A DNA stretch of 64,000 nt from Strongylocentrotus purpuratus (GCF_000002235.5 NW_022145601.1:8309660-8373659), one strand, 5' to 3'. Positions 1-11,260 are shown, counted from the first letter of the stretch. Translations and numbers: made by a program. The notes: a model not told the origin generated them from the sequence alone.

Positions 1-218
1 ATCATTGGACTAGCCAGAAATGAAACCAGCTTGCACTTACATTTAGTTCTTTGAAATGCCACTAACAAATGTTGTTCATGTGCAGATATAACCCAGTAAA
101 TACTTTTGTCTAAATTAGCTTGGCCAGTCCTATTTTGTGAGACATTCAGATAAATCGCAGTCCATGAATCTGGATCTTCACTAGCCTATTTCATTACAAT
201 TGAAAGAGTATTATCGCA

Positions 219-1166
219 ATGAATGAAAGTACGGAATCAGCTCTTTTTGCACATCATCAATTTGCTGGCAAAATAGTTGTCTTGGTATGTATTACTCCTG
301 TCGTACCTCGCGTCATCGTCAGCAACGTCCTGTTAGTGTTAGCAGTTTACAGACAGTACAGCCTCCGAACACCAACAAATGCCATTATTGTGAGCCTTGC
401 CATCTCTAATCTCCTCGACGCCCTTGTTGGGATTCCACTGCATATGTATGAATCCGTCTTTGAATTCGATGCATCGTGCGAAAAAAATACTCGTTACTAT
501 ACTTTACCCTTGTATGCACTATCTGGTGTTTCGTTTAGTCACATTGTAGCGTTGACTGCAGATCGATTCATAGCTGTTACGAAGCCGTTACGTTATGCCA
601 GCCTGGTGACATATAGGCGCATTGCCATCGTTCTGGGATGTCTTTGGCTTCTTAGTATTTTGTTTAACACCGCCCGATCTGTTAGCTCAGCACATGAATC
701 ACATACAAGTGTAGACCAGAAAGCAACGGACTGTAGGGCGCCCTTAACTGGGACGACGAACGTAACCTTTACCTGTTTGTTAGTTTGTGTGATCGTGATT
801 TCAATGGTTGCGCTGCTTGTCATCAATGCTAAGATTCTTCACATCGCAGTGAAACAAGCGAGAAAGATTGCGAGTCAAAGAGTGATCATCCAGTTCCAAC
901 AGCAGCAACTCCCAGTACAAGATGACCGATTGAAAGCATTTAAGACTGTCTCCCTTGTCGTGACAGTCTTCATTTTCTTCTGGTTTCCGTTTCCCCTGTA
1001 TCTCATATTGCGGCTTACAACGCACATATCACCTTTTAATATTATAGTATACAGCCATTTCTTACTGGTAATGCATACAATAAGTTTGGTTGTTAATCCT
1101 ATCATCTACGGCTTCAGAGATCGGGCTTTTCGAAAGGCCTTTCAAAATATCTTGCGTCAGTTTTGA
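219..1166 (+). CDS. Class A GPCR, subfamily A (copy A1), intact
   Basis: A 315-aa single-exon seven-transmembrane receptor, expected at the plasma membrane; ligand unknown. Visible landmarks are N1.50 in TM1 (SNVLL), the TM2 sequence LAISN, DRF plus AVTKPLRY at the end of TM3, W4.50 (CLW), FFWFPFP in TM6 and NPIIY in TM7, followed by RDRAFR and a C-tail of about 15 residues. The N-terminus is very short with a possible glycosylation site (NES). One Cys before TM3 and one in ECL2 (TDC) could form the usual disulfide. The LRYxxLVT and NPxxY-RDRxFR blocks recall adenosine and related MECA receptors. The start ATG is the one conserved in every A copy. ECL1 reads SCEKNTRYY, shorter than in most paralogues and shared only with A5. 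A1 and its 5' flank are nearly identical to A5. Confidence 0.93.
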   Translation: MNESTESALFAHHQFAGKIVVLVCITPVVPRVIVSNVLLVLAVYRQYSLRTPTNAIIVSLAISNLLDALVGIPLHMYESVFEFDASCEKNTRYYTLPLYALSGVSFSHIVALTADRFIAVTKPLRYASLVTYRRIAIVLGCLWLLSILFNTARSVSSAHESHTSVDQKATDCRAPLTGTTNVTFTCLLVCVIVISMVALLVINAKILHIAVKQARKIASQRVIIQFQQQQLPVQDDRLKAFKTVSLVVTVFIFFWFPFPLYLILRLTTHISPFNIIVYSHFLLVMHTISLVVNPIIYGFRDRAFRKAFQNILRQF

Positions 1167-2274
1167 ATATCGTAGTAATCTTTCGAAGTTCGTCGTAACC
1201 CCCTGCATGACACCATTTTAGCGTGTGATCTATCCAGTTTCACATGAAAGGAGCAAAATTTGTCCTGGAAGTAACTTTACATTTATTGCAAACATCATTT
1301 CAATAACGTAAGAACGTACAAACTACAAACCTTGCTGAGGGCCTGTCAGAAGTAGCCGAACTAGCAGTAGCTCTAACTTGATTCATTGCATATGGTTGCG
1401 TTAAAAGTTGCGAACGCGTTCTTAATTCTAAATATTTAGGGCCTTGTCAGCAAGCAATGAAATTGACGATGTTTTAGGGGCTTATTCATTTGCATGCATC
1501 CTCGTTCTTGTAGCAAAGTCCTTGGTGCGTGAGCTAGATTAAGTGAAAACGACCCGACTTTGGGGTCTGATTTTGTTTTCGGGGCTCAGGGGCTAAACAC
1601 AACGGCTACGACCAGGCTGACAATCTTTTTATCAATGACTGTATTGGTCTAAGGGGTTAAATGTTATGGATAGAGTAGGATGACTATTTCGGGACAGGTT
1701 ACCAGACTATTTACTTCTCAATGATGCCGCGAGTGCAACGAGCTTCAGAGCTTGTTTTAACGCATAACGTAATTCATGTGCATCCTTAGTATCATCAATA
1801 TATGTATATACACGATTCATCAAGATGATAAATGGAAACGATAAATGAGCTATCTGATCTGATTAAGATTTTATGTCAGTGGCAGTCAGCCCCTGTTTGA
1901 TTATTGTAGCAAGGAACAAAGTGATGTGTCAAAGGAATATCTGGGCTAAAATGACTTGAAAGTAAAACGTATAATCATTAATTTCCCGCAGTCTTGTATC
2001 TGAGAATGTCAATACCTTATGAGCAGATATTGGATAGTCATAACTCCTCCGGGGTTAGAGGAGTATGTATGTACTGTAATTGCACATTCACAGGTCAATC
2101 AAAGCCATTTTTTTTAGAATTGTTGGTTTTCTGTAGCCTTTTATTCTGAAGAACCTTCTGTTGGTCACTTTATGCTTGGACTATATAAGTCCGATGCTCA
2201 ATGTGCGCAAACCCATTCGTTTGCGTTGGATTAAAGATACTAAATTGATGAATGAAGCTGTAACTTTAATGTGA
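1167..2274. other. 3' flank of A1 (noncoding)
   Basis: No credible gene. The flank is conserved after A copies and includes the block around 1550-1640 (CGACCCGACTTTGGGG) and a block near 1860-2060 that recurs after A3, A4, A5, A6 and A9. The single 55-bp minisatellite unit seen after other A genes is missing here. No polyadenylation signal could be assigned. Confidence 0.5.
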
Positions 2275-2770
2275 CATAATATATACCCCAGTCAAACCGA
2301 CTTCATACTGATCGCTTCCTTGCCATCGTGGTAATGTAATTCAATATATATTAAGCAATCTCTTGTTGGTCACGTCATTGTGACTGAAGCTCAAATGTAT
2401 ATATTCACTGTTGACACTATTGGAATTGCCCAAGCTTGATCTCCACTTGACCACGACACCTGAGCATAATATACCCCAGTCACACCGCCACTACGACTTC
2501 AAACTGATCGCTTCCTTGCCATCGTGGTAATGTAATCCAATGTATATTAATCAGTCTCTTGTTGGTCACGTCATTGTGACTGAAGCTCAAATGTATATAT
2601 TCACTGTTGACACTATTAGAATTGCCTAAGCTTGATCTCCACTTGACCACGACACGTCTGCATAATATACCCCAGTCACACCGCCACACCGACTTCATAC
2701 TGATCGCTTCCTTGCCATTGTGGTAATGTAATCCAATGTATATTAATCAGTCTCTTATTGTGACTGTATA
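2275..2770. repeat. Tandem repeat of about 190 bp, 2.5 copies
   Basis: Three successive units begin with CATAATATA(TA)CCCCAGTCA at about 2275, 2465 and 2661. The last is partial. The first two end with CTTGACCACGACAC, which looks like the tRNA-like head of the SINE seen complete at 14767-15075. The equivalent stretch is single-copy in other flanks, for example 24365-24480 and 45085-45200. Confidence 0.75.
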
Positions 2771-3409
2771 TTCACCATTGACACATAATCATCATTGTGA
2801 CATGCAAAATGAACGGTGTAACTCAATCAAAATGTCAAAAATCCAACTCTTTACTGTACTCACAGAAAGACAATAAAACTTTGTGACCTACTGAAGAGAA
2901 TTTGTCTCAGTGTTTCATCATTTTTGTTTAAAAATCTCTATGATAATTGTAACATTCCAATTTTATTTGTAGTAACTAGTATGTACAGCACATTGTGACT
3001 TTACATTATGACTCAACGTTCTTTTGAGCCTTCCAAAGTAGTTTCGAAATGATTAGCCTTTAAATAGCTCCCAGTTTTATACCACATGAAAATATCAAGG
3101 TATTTTTGGTTTCAATTTCTAGCATATGTAAAATTCTAAATGCGGACATGATCACACTCCATGATCTGACTACGATCCGAATTTAAAAGACTTTGTAACA
3201 GCATCTCATATAAACATTTAAACATTTAAAATCTTAATCACCGAGGATCTGGAAAATCATAATGATTGACAAATCTCAATCTCAAGGGATTTTATTCTTC
3301 CTTGGAGGGGGAAAGGCTAAATCGGCTCATAATCGTAATGAAACCAGAAGTGTGCATTTTTACGTAATACTTGAGATTTTAAAAATATAGGCATTACTGC
3401 AGTAGTTCT
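2771..3409. other. 3' flank of B1 (noncoding)
   Basis: Holds the B-type downstream flank shared with 15450-15900, 24540-25010, 36250-36730 and 45270-45720. Around 3231-3240 it has the unoccupied TTAA site (ATCTTAATCACCGAGG) where the elements at 15905-16417 and 36737-37269 are inserted in paralogous copies. No gene seen. Confidence 0.5.
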
Positions 3410-3628
3410 TACAGATTGAGCCTGCACAATCTTCAGATCTAGGCGCTTGAACCTGTTGGACGCAGCTCGAGATACTTCCGAGTTGAGCGCTGCGAAACTC
3501 TCTGTCTCTATGACGACATACAAAGAGATTGAATCTTAGCTCTTGAACTTAAAGGACGTAGCTTGAAATAGTTCGAAGAAAATTGTACGAAACTCTCTGT
3601 CTCTACGATGATATTTCAAGGGAATAAA
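3410..3628 (-). repeat. B-type C-tail cassette array, 2 units (B1)
   Basis: Two degenerate copies of the end of the B receptor ORF lie directly after the stop of B1. Each unit reads, on the minus strand, from around the NPxxY proline through the RDREF-like helix 8 to the C-tail and stop. This is the shortest such array in the window. Confidence 0.7.
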
Positions 3629-3630
3629 TC

Positions 3631-4576
3631 TTAGCACTTGTATTTGTTTGACGTAGCTCGAAATATTTCGAGAAAGGTGTTGCAGAACTCCCTATCTCTA
3701 TGATGATATATGAAGGGATTGAGTATGGCAGCAATAGCTACTGCTACCAGGAAACAAAGATTTAGATATGCCACAGAGGCTTCGTCCGCAAGCGGCGTTA
3801 CCTGAAGAGTGAAGAACACGATGTATGGAGACCAAGAGGACACAAGGACACCGACTATGATGCCAGTTGTCTTGACCGCTTTGAGCCTGCGCTCCAGCGC
3901 TTCCGGTGCGACGTGGTTATTTTGACCGTTGCTTGTTTGAATCGCTATGGCTCTTGTCTGCTTGACAGCGATATGCATTATGTGGAGGTTAGAGACAAAT
4001 ATCAACAACAGTGTAAGGACCAAAAATGAATCGATGGCCAAGCAGAAGGTTACGAACCCGAAGCTATAGCGCGGTTCTTCTCTACCGCGGTTGGCATTTG
4101 GCGTTTAGGTTAGGTCAATGTAACCGCGTATTATACGAGAAAGATCAGACTTGAGGTCCAAATGGACGCTATCGCGTAACCAACGCGTTTCGGAGTAACC
4201 AATGTGGGATATTTAAGCGGTTTTGTTACCGCGACGTACCGGTCTACGGTCAGGACAACAATGTGGAGCAGTGTACACAAACACAAAGTGAAAAGTGGTA
4301 ACGTTAGCAAGTCCGCCATGATGGGGTCCACTTCTTTTGCGAGAATGCTGCTGGGTAGGAGTTAAGAGCAAGAGCCAAACTTGTAGCCATATCATTCACT
4401 GCAAGACTTGTGAGGATATAGTTCGTCGGCGTTCGTAGATTGTAGTTTTTGTAAACGGCAAAGACCACGAACAAATTCCCAATGATGATGAACGGTGCCA
4501 GCACAGCGATGATTGTCAACATCAGCGCAAAGAACAACCCACTGTCGTGCAGGTTTTGGTAATAGGTAGAATTCAT
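3631..4576 (-). pseudogene. Class A GPCR, subfamily B (copy B1), frameshifted
   Basis: A full-length B-type receptor in three reading-frame pieces. The N-terminal part, 4576 down to about 4325, carries TM1-TM2 with IIIGNLF and LAVND. The middle, about 4331-4131, carries TM3-TM4 with DRYVAVTKPLKY. The C-terminal part, about 4041-3631, carries TM5-TM7 with SSWSPY and NPFIYHHRDREF. A small deletion near 4325 and an insertion near 4125 break the frame, and the stretch 4040-4125 (ECL2) is also disturbed. Its 5' flank is nearly identical to that of B6, and both start MNSTYYQNLHDSG, so B1 and B6 are sister copies. Probably dead; assembly error is less likely because several lesions coexist. Confidence 0.88.
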
Positions 4577-6293
4577 AATTTTTACCTTATTCTCTCTTGG
4601 TAAAACAATTTACTCTAGCTCTTTCTATCCTCCTCGAATTATGATACGATATATTATATTTGTTATTTAGCGCCTCGCTTTTGGATTTTAGCCGGTCAAA
4701 TCCCTAGAAAACTTTTCCGCTGTCCGTCGCGAATCAAACGCCAGGCTCGACACACACCAGTGTCTAACAGACAGTTCTCGTAGGCACCGACACGGGCAGT
4801 CTGTTTGGTACGCATAAATAAATAAATATTGCGCTATGCTGGGTCTGTGTATCTGGTTCACTGTTAAAGTTCCAATATTAAATCCGTGTGACCTTCAAAA
4901 CTATCATCTGATGATGTACTTGTCCGCGAGAAAATATAGAAGGTTAGGCCCCAAATCTGGGTTTGGCTGCCGGACTAACAAGGCCGTGTCGCATTGTGGA
5001 GTGCGGGTTGCTGAAACTCTTGAAATATAGATAGATCTTTCTTTTGCTCAATATGCTTCGACTGAAAGAGCTGATGCAGTTCCTGAAATCATATTCCAGA
5101 CAAACAAAAATAAAATTAAGTCAACATTTTCAGAACTCGTCCCCCCGGTTTTTGAAAATCCTGGATCAGTAACTGAAGTCAAGATGTCAAGTTAATGAAT
5201 GGCGAAAACACAACATCTCATGAATAAAGTAGGGGTCTGTCCTTTCTGCGTCTTTCACAGATTTTGTCTGATTCCGATAATCCTGTAAAAAATGTTTTGA
5301 TGAGGAAGCTAGGGTATTGACAGCATATACGTGCTACAACATGAAATGATCTACGCTCCCTCTCCTTTCCTCCGTAAATTAGTATCAGAAATCTGCGCTC
5401 GTCAGCTTGCTTGCTAGCTTGCACTTCAAAAGTAAATAAACCTGCGTCATATCACAGTTCAATAATTTTTTATTTTTTTAGGTAAGTAGTTCCTTACAGT
5501 AACAGAATCGCGCATCAACAGAAGAATACGCGATACTTTGACTTTATCGTGTCTTTAATTCATGTATTTATTGAGAGCATCCGATGAAAGGTTTTAAATA
5601 AAAAAAAGTAGAAACCGTAACAAAAGCAGTGTCAGTCAATCTATCCTAGAATTTCATTAGGTGGGATTGCATATCCGCCCTATAGTCTCGCTTGCTCGCA
5701 GTCTTTTCCACTTTCCTCATTTGAGAAAAATATTGATACCAGCAATATCTCATTTCACGTACATAATATATGTCCAAAGGCCTTATTGTTATTACCATTT
5801 TTGAGCGACAGCCTGGTAATTATGAAGGTGTTGATAATACTTGTAACTCTATCCTCATGAAAGACTTGGAAATCGGGGAAGGGGTGGGGTAGCACAATCG
5901 CCTCGTGCCCCCCTGTTTTAAAGGAATGTAGTATAATTTTTTTGGGGGGGAGGGGGGGGGGGGGTGGGTACTAGTACAACTAATATAACTAGAGGGGTAC
6001 AATATCGCACACACAAAAAGCTTATTATTATGAGTGAAATTAAAAGCGAAATTGATCAAAGAATAAAGAACACTTCGCTGAAACCAGAGGGGCATTACCT
6101 CATAAGGTAGAGTGTGTGCGCGCGGGTGTGTATGTGTGCGTGTGTGTGCGTGTGTGCGTGCTTGCATGAGAAGGATATATATATATATATATGTTAATAT
6201 AGAGTATACTTTGCAGTTACCGAGTCTCCGTAAATTATTTTGTAGAACCAAATAAATTTAGTTCTACATCCAATTCCTCTTGACCATATCAGT
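4577..6293. other. Head-to-head spacer B1-A2, left part
   Basis: Noncoding spacer between the divergent B1 and A2 starts, about 2.7 kb in total. It is nearly identical to 62289-64000 and much of it to 27900-28520. It holds a G-rich tract at about 5940-5965, a (GT)n tract at about 6112-6160 and a (TA)n tract at about 6176-6192. The short open frames here are translations of microsatellites. It must contain both promoters, but I cannot point to a core promoter motif. Confidence 0.6.
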
Positions 6294-6301
6294 GCTGTCG
6301 T

Positions 6302-6461
6302 CAGGCACGTAGCCAGAGTTCGATGTTGGGGGGGGGGGGGGGGGGGCACTTACATGTAATCGATCGAGGTAAAAAAAAAAGGGGGTCTAAAAAACAACAA
6401 CCGATCTTGGACATTTTAGGGGGCACGTTCCCCCCCCCCCCCCCCCATGGCTACGCGCCTG
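6302..6461. mobile_element. hAT-type MITE, 160 bp
   Basis: Flanked by the perfect 8-bp duplication GCTGTCGT (6294-6301 and 6462-6469). Ends are CAGGCACGTAGCCA and, inverted, CAGGCGCGTAGCCA, matching at 13 of 14 positions. The interior is poly-G, poly-A and poly-C. Uninterrupted paralogous sites exist at about 20301-20311 and 41025-41035. The 8-bp duplication and CAGG ends fit the hAT superfamily. There is no transposase. Confidence 0.85.
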
Positions 6462-6591
6462 GCTGTCGTGAGTGTTTCCGAACATGCTGAAGATTGTTCT
6501 GCATAAAGAAGGCATGAAGGTACTTCAAAGATAACCAGGTAAATCATTAAAAACCAAGTTAGAAAAAAACACCTGTGGACCGACGGCTTTA

Positions 6592-6720
6592 AGTCCTCTT
6601 CGGCTGACACGGTAATGAGGAATAATGCCTTACAAAAAGGGCACTGTAGTGTATTAACTTAGTCTTGAACCCGGGACTTCTCGGTTACGAGACCACTACC
6701 CTACCACTGGGCCATCGCGC
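6592..6720 (-). mobile_element. tRNA-derived SINE (tRNA-Thr-like head)
   Basis: On the minus strand it starts with a tRNA-like head having an A box (TGGCCCAGTGGTAGGG), an anticodon region GGTCTCGTAACC like tRNA-Thr(CGU), and a B box (CCGGGTTCAAG). A conserved body follows. The acceptor stem does not close, so it is not a tRNA gene. The same element lies about 0.5-0.6 kb upstream of the A starts. Confidence 0.7.
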
Positions 6721-7285
6721 TTCTTTAATTACTTTTGCCATTGCTCGTTCCAGTTTCATTACCAGTTTTTGTTGACTGGATTTCTATGTATGAACATGCT
6801 GAGAGCAAGTTCGTGAGTTATGAACAGCGTAGGTTTTCTTTCATACGACGTACATCATTTTATTCCATTTTAATTGCGGGAACAGCTCAATGTTGGATAG
6901 CCAGGCAGAGATTATATCTGACAACCTAACACGAGTTAATAACCGTAATGCCTCTTAATTGAACACTTTGTCAACATACAATCGCTCACATTACGCGGTG
7001 TATGGCGGGAATTGCATGATACGCTGTCCGGAGATGTTCCATTTTGGTTCTGCCATCGGCTCGATCATTGGACTAGCCAGAAATGAAACCAGCTTGCACT
7101 TACATTTAGTTCTTTGAAATGCCACTAACAGATGTTGTTCATGTGCAGATATAACCCAGTAAATACTTTTGTCTAAATTAGCTTGGCCAGTCCTGTTTCG
7201 TGAGAGAGTCAGATTCATCGCCATCCATGAATTTGGATCTCACCTAGCTAGTCTATTTAATTGCATTTTAAAGAGTATCATCACA
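6721..7285. other. Immediate 5' flank of A2
   Basis: Conserved upstream flank of subfamily A, nearly identical to 30727-31256 and 50290-50825. The last 60 bp before each A start (CTATTT.ATTGCA/ACAATT..AAGAGTAT.ATC.CA) is conserved in all copies. It is a candidate 5' UTR, but no TATA or Inr could be assigned with confidence. Confidence 0.5.
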
Positions 7286-8343
7286 ATGAATGAAAGTACG
7301 GAACCAGCTCTTTCTGCAGGTCATCAATTTGCTGGCAAAATAGTTGTCATGGTATGTATTACTCCTTTCCTACCTTGCATCGTCATCAGCAACGCCCTGT
7401 TAGTGCTAGCAGTTAACAGAAATTACAGCCTCCGAACACCAACAAATGCCATTATTGTGAGCCTCGCTATCTCTAATCTCCTCGACGCCCTTGTTGGGAT
7501 TCCACTTTATGTGTATGCAACCGTTTTTAAATTCGAGGCATGGTGCTTCGATGAAGCATCTCGCTATCTCTAATCTCCTCGACGCCCTTGTTGGGATTCC
7601 ACTTTATGTGTATGCAACCGTTTTTAAATTCGAGGCATGGTGCTTCGATGAAGAAAATACTCCTAACTATGCTCTACCCCTGATTGCACTATCTGGTGTT
7701 TCGTTTTGTCACATTGTGGCGTTGACTGCAGATCGATTCATAGCTGTTACGAAGCCGTTACGTTATGCCAGCCTGGTGACGTTTAGACGCATTGCCATCG
7801 TCCTGGGGTGTCTTTGGCCTCTTACTATTGTGTCTAACACCGCCCAATCTTTTAGCTTAGCGCATGGATCACATATAAGTCACGACCAGAAAGTAACGGA
7901 CTGTGGGGCGCCTTTAACTGGGACATTGAACGTTACCTTCACCTGGTTGATGGTTTGTGTGACCGTGATTTCAATGGTTGCGCTGCTTGCCATCAATGCT
8001 TTGATTCTTCACATCGCAGTCAAACAAGCGAGAAAGATTGCGAGTCAAAGAGTGATCATTCAGTTCCAACAGCAGCAACTCCCAGTACAAGATGACCGAT
8101 TGAAAGCATTTAAGACTATCTCCCTTGTCGTGGCAGTCTTCATTATCTTCTGGTTTCCGATTCCCCTGTATTTCATATTACGGCTTACAACGGACCTATC
8201 ACCGTACTCTTATGGTATACAATAATTCCTTCCTGGTTTTGCATACCATAAATTTGGTTGTTACTCCTATCATCTACGGCTTCAGAGATCGGGCTTTTCG
8301 AAAGGCCTTTCAAAATATCTTGCGTCAATTTTTAATAACGTAG
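7286..8343 (+). pseudogene. Class A GPCR, subfamily A (copy A2), broken by a 97-bp duplication
   Basis: Starts normally (MNESTEPALSAGHQF) and reads to TM2-ECL1. There a 94-bp segment (7463-7556) is repeated at 7560-7653 after a 3-bp linker. The added 97 bp shift the frame, giving a stop at 7571-7573. The rest is otherwise well conserved: DRFIAVTKPLRY, ICL3 with FQQQQLPVQDD, and FWFPIPLY. A second small deletion near 8205-8215 (TCACCGTACTCTTATGG) shifts the frame again before TM7. The tail is then in frame with PIIYGFRDRAFR, though NPIIY has become TPIIY. The two copies of the duplication are identical, so it is recent. Confidence 0.92.
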
Positions 8344-9990
8344 TAATCTTTCGCAGTTCGTCGTAACCCCTCTGACGCCATTTTAGCGTGTGATCTATCC
8401 ATTGTCACATCAAAGGAGCACCTTTTGTCCTAGAAGAAACTTTACATTTTTTTGCAAAACATTACTTTACTTTAGTTTGAGAACCTACAAACCTGTCAGA
8501 AGTCGCCGAATAAGCAGTATCTCTAACTTGGTTCATTGCATATGGTTGCCTTAATAGTTGCGAACGCGTTCATAATTTTAAATATTAAGAGCCTCGCAGC
8601 AAGCAATGGAATTGACGGCGTTTAAGAGTTTTCTCGTTTGCATGCTTCCTCGTTGGTGTATCAAAGCCCTCGGTGCGTGGGCTAGATGAAGTGAAAACGA
8701 CCCGACTTTGATAATAAGATGATAAGTGGAAACGATAAATTTTTAATCTGATTTAAATGAGATTTTATGTCAGTGGCAGTCAGCCTGTTTGATTATTGTA
8801 GCAAGGGACAAAATAATGTGTCAAACGGATATCTAGGCTAAAATGACATCAAGGTGAAACATCATTATAATCATCCCTCGCAATATGGTGCTTGTTTCTG
8901 TAATTATTCATAGGTGATGAGCAAATATTGGACAGTCATAACTCCTCCGGGATTAGAGGAGCATGTATGTACTGTAATTGCACATTCAAAGGTCAATTAA
9001 AACCATTTTATTTCGGTTTGGTTGTCTCGTATCCTTAGATTCTGAATAACCTGTTCTGTTGGTCACGTTATGCTTGCACTCTATAATTTTGATGCTTACT
9101 GTGCACAAACCTGTTCATTTGCGTTGTATTAAGATAACAAATTCTTGAATTAAGCTGTCATTTTAATCGAATGAAATCTATTCATGATCATAATCAGGAT
9201 CCATTCGTGTTTCTTAAGATGTCATGTGTCATTGATTTGTTAAGTGCGTTCGCATATTGAAAGAACGTCAGTAAGCATTGATTATCATTGACACAAATTG
9301 CTATTTATTCTTGATGCCATGTCAATATATAGAGTTAGGTAAAAAAACTGGCCTTTGTGGTCTTCTGTGGGTCTTTTCTTTAACTTTGTGGTTTATATTG
9401 TTATTAGTGGGTTTCTTAGATCTAACGAACATTTATAGCCATAATGATCGTTGAAATGCATATAGAAAATGATGGGCCCCTAAAACATAACATGTAAGCA
9501 CTTTGGGTACAGTTTAAAAAAACATCAGTCGGTGACATCGTCTAAGTATCAAACTTTACCTAGGAATCCGATTGAAAAACAAAAAAACGAGGTGAACGCC
9601 ATTTGACTGTTCGATTTGTCTGTGTGCTTAACAGAATAGCATGTTTGGGGTTGTGTGTCATGGATACTTAATACTAATAGATATAAAGCCTTCTCTCATG
9701 CCTTTGAAATTGATTACAAATATTCATCAAATAGCACTAAAACCACATGAATATTTGTCTTGTATAATATTATATAACATCAGTCTCAAAATATTTATGA
9801 AATATTGGTTGTAAACCTATTCAAATTATTTGCTGTTTTTAATCAACTGTCCGGATACAAACCATTTCCGGACACACAACGTCTGGGTATAATTAATGGG
9901 GATGAGAATCATAGTAATGTGAATGAGCCGAACCATATTTCGTGTGTAATGAAGAAGGCCAAAACAAGAGAGAGAAAGAGAGAGAGGAAG
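8344..9990. other. 3' flank of A2, shared with A8
   Basis: No gene. Closely similar to 55961-57600 downstream of A8, so A2 and A8 descend from one copy. At about 9848-9873 there is a short hairpin-forming inverted repeat (TGTCCGGA ... TCCGGACA), also kept at about 57459-57484. The purine-rich (GA)n stretch near 9965-10010 is simple sequence. Confidence 0.5.
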
Positions 9991-11260
9991 AGAGATAGAG
10001 GAAGAGATGAAGCGGAGTGTGTCCGCGCGGGTGTGTGTGTGTGTGTGCGTGTGAGAGATCAATATAGATTCCTTTGTAATTAGTGAGTCTTCGTAATTTT
10101 TTTTTTGTAGATCCAAAAAATGTTGGTTTTACATTCAGGTTCTCTTGACAACGTCAGTGCTGTCGTGTGTGTTTCCAAACATGCTGAAGATTGTATACAA
10201 ATAATTAATGTTTGCGAGTGCATTGGTGAATATGCACTGCAACGAGTTTAAATCACATTAGGATGCTGAAAGAGCTAAAACATTAATTATTTGTTTTGTT
10301 AGATAGGTCTACAATATGAGTATTACGTCGAGAAATTGACGGTTGTTATCACCAAAATGCACTCCTCGTGTCTATGCTAAATATTAATGACGCACACGTG
10401 ATCCATTTCGACGCTTCTCATTGGCTACATTCTTGAACCCATTTTGTAATTCTTCATAAAAAGGCATGACGGTACTTCAACGAAGACCAGGAACACCATT
10501 AACAACCGAGTAAGAGAAAATGCCTTTAAGTCCTCTCCGGGTGACTTAGTAATGAGGAATAGTGCCTTACCAAAGGACACTGTATAGCCCATCAATTATA
10601 ACTTAGGCTCGAACCGGCGAATCCTCGATTACGAGACCACCGCCCTTTACCACTGAGCCATAGCGCTTCTTTAATAACTTTTGGTGAGCCATAGCGCTTC
10701 TTTAATAACTTTTGGCATTGCTCGTTCCAGTTTCATTACCAGTTTTTGTTGACTGGATTTCTATGTATGAACAGGCTGAGAGCAATTTCGTGAGTTATGA
10801 ACAGCGTAGGTTTTCTTTCATACGACGTACATCATTTTATTCCATATTAATTTAGGGAACAGCTCAATGTTGGATAGCCAGGCAGAGATTATATCTGACA
10901 ACCTAACACGAGTTAATAACCGTGATGCCTCTTAATTGAACACTTTGTCAATATACAGTCACTCACATTACACGGTGTATGCCAGGAAGTGCATGATACG
11001 CTGTCGGAAGATGTTCCATTTTGGGACTGCCATCGGCTCGATCATCGGACTAACCAGAAAACAAACAACCTTGCACTTAAATTCAGTTGTTTAAAATGCC
11101 ATTAACAGATTTTAATCTTGTTAATGTGCAGATATTACCCAGTGAATAATTTTGTCTTAATTAGCTTGGCACTATTTTGTAAGACAATCAGATAAATCGC
11201 AGTCCATGAATCTGGATCTTCACTAGCCTATTTCATTACAATTAAAAGAGTATTATCGCA
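9991..11260. other. 5' flank of A3
   Basis: A-type upstream spacer following the A2 3' flank directly, with no B gene between A2 and A3. Contains a (GT)n tract at about 10030-10055, the SINE listed separately, and a 30-bp tandem duplication (GAGCCATAGCGCTTCTTTAA) at about 10655-10715. Confidence 0.5.
10530..10667 (-). mobile_element. tRNA-derived SINE, diverged copy
   Basis: Same element as at 6592-6720, minus strand. The B box is degraded (CGCCGGTTCGAGCC) while the A-box region TGGCTCAGTGGTAAAGGG is retained. Confidence 0.6.

Noticed and set aside
593..1105. Antisense open frames over GPCR genes (for example 593-826, 801-1025, 31839-32143, 47252-47479)
   Set aside because: Shadow frames on the strand opposite conserved receptor coding sequence. 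They recur only because the receptor sequence recurs.
5820..6251. Open frames with poly-His-Thr and poly-Pro at 5820-6251, 28146-28502 and 9826-10116
   Set aside because: Translations of (GT)n and poly-G tracts, not conserved as protein between copies.
6664..6720. A functional tRNA-Thr gene
   Set aside because: The internal promoter boxes and anticodon arm look right, but the acceptor stem does not pair and the sequence continues into a conserved SINE body at every copy.
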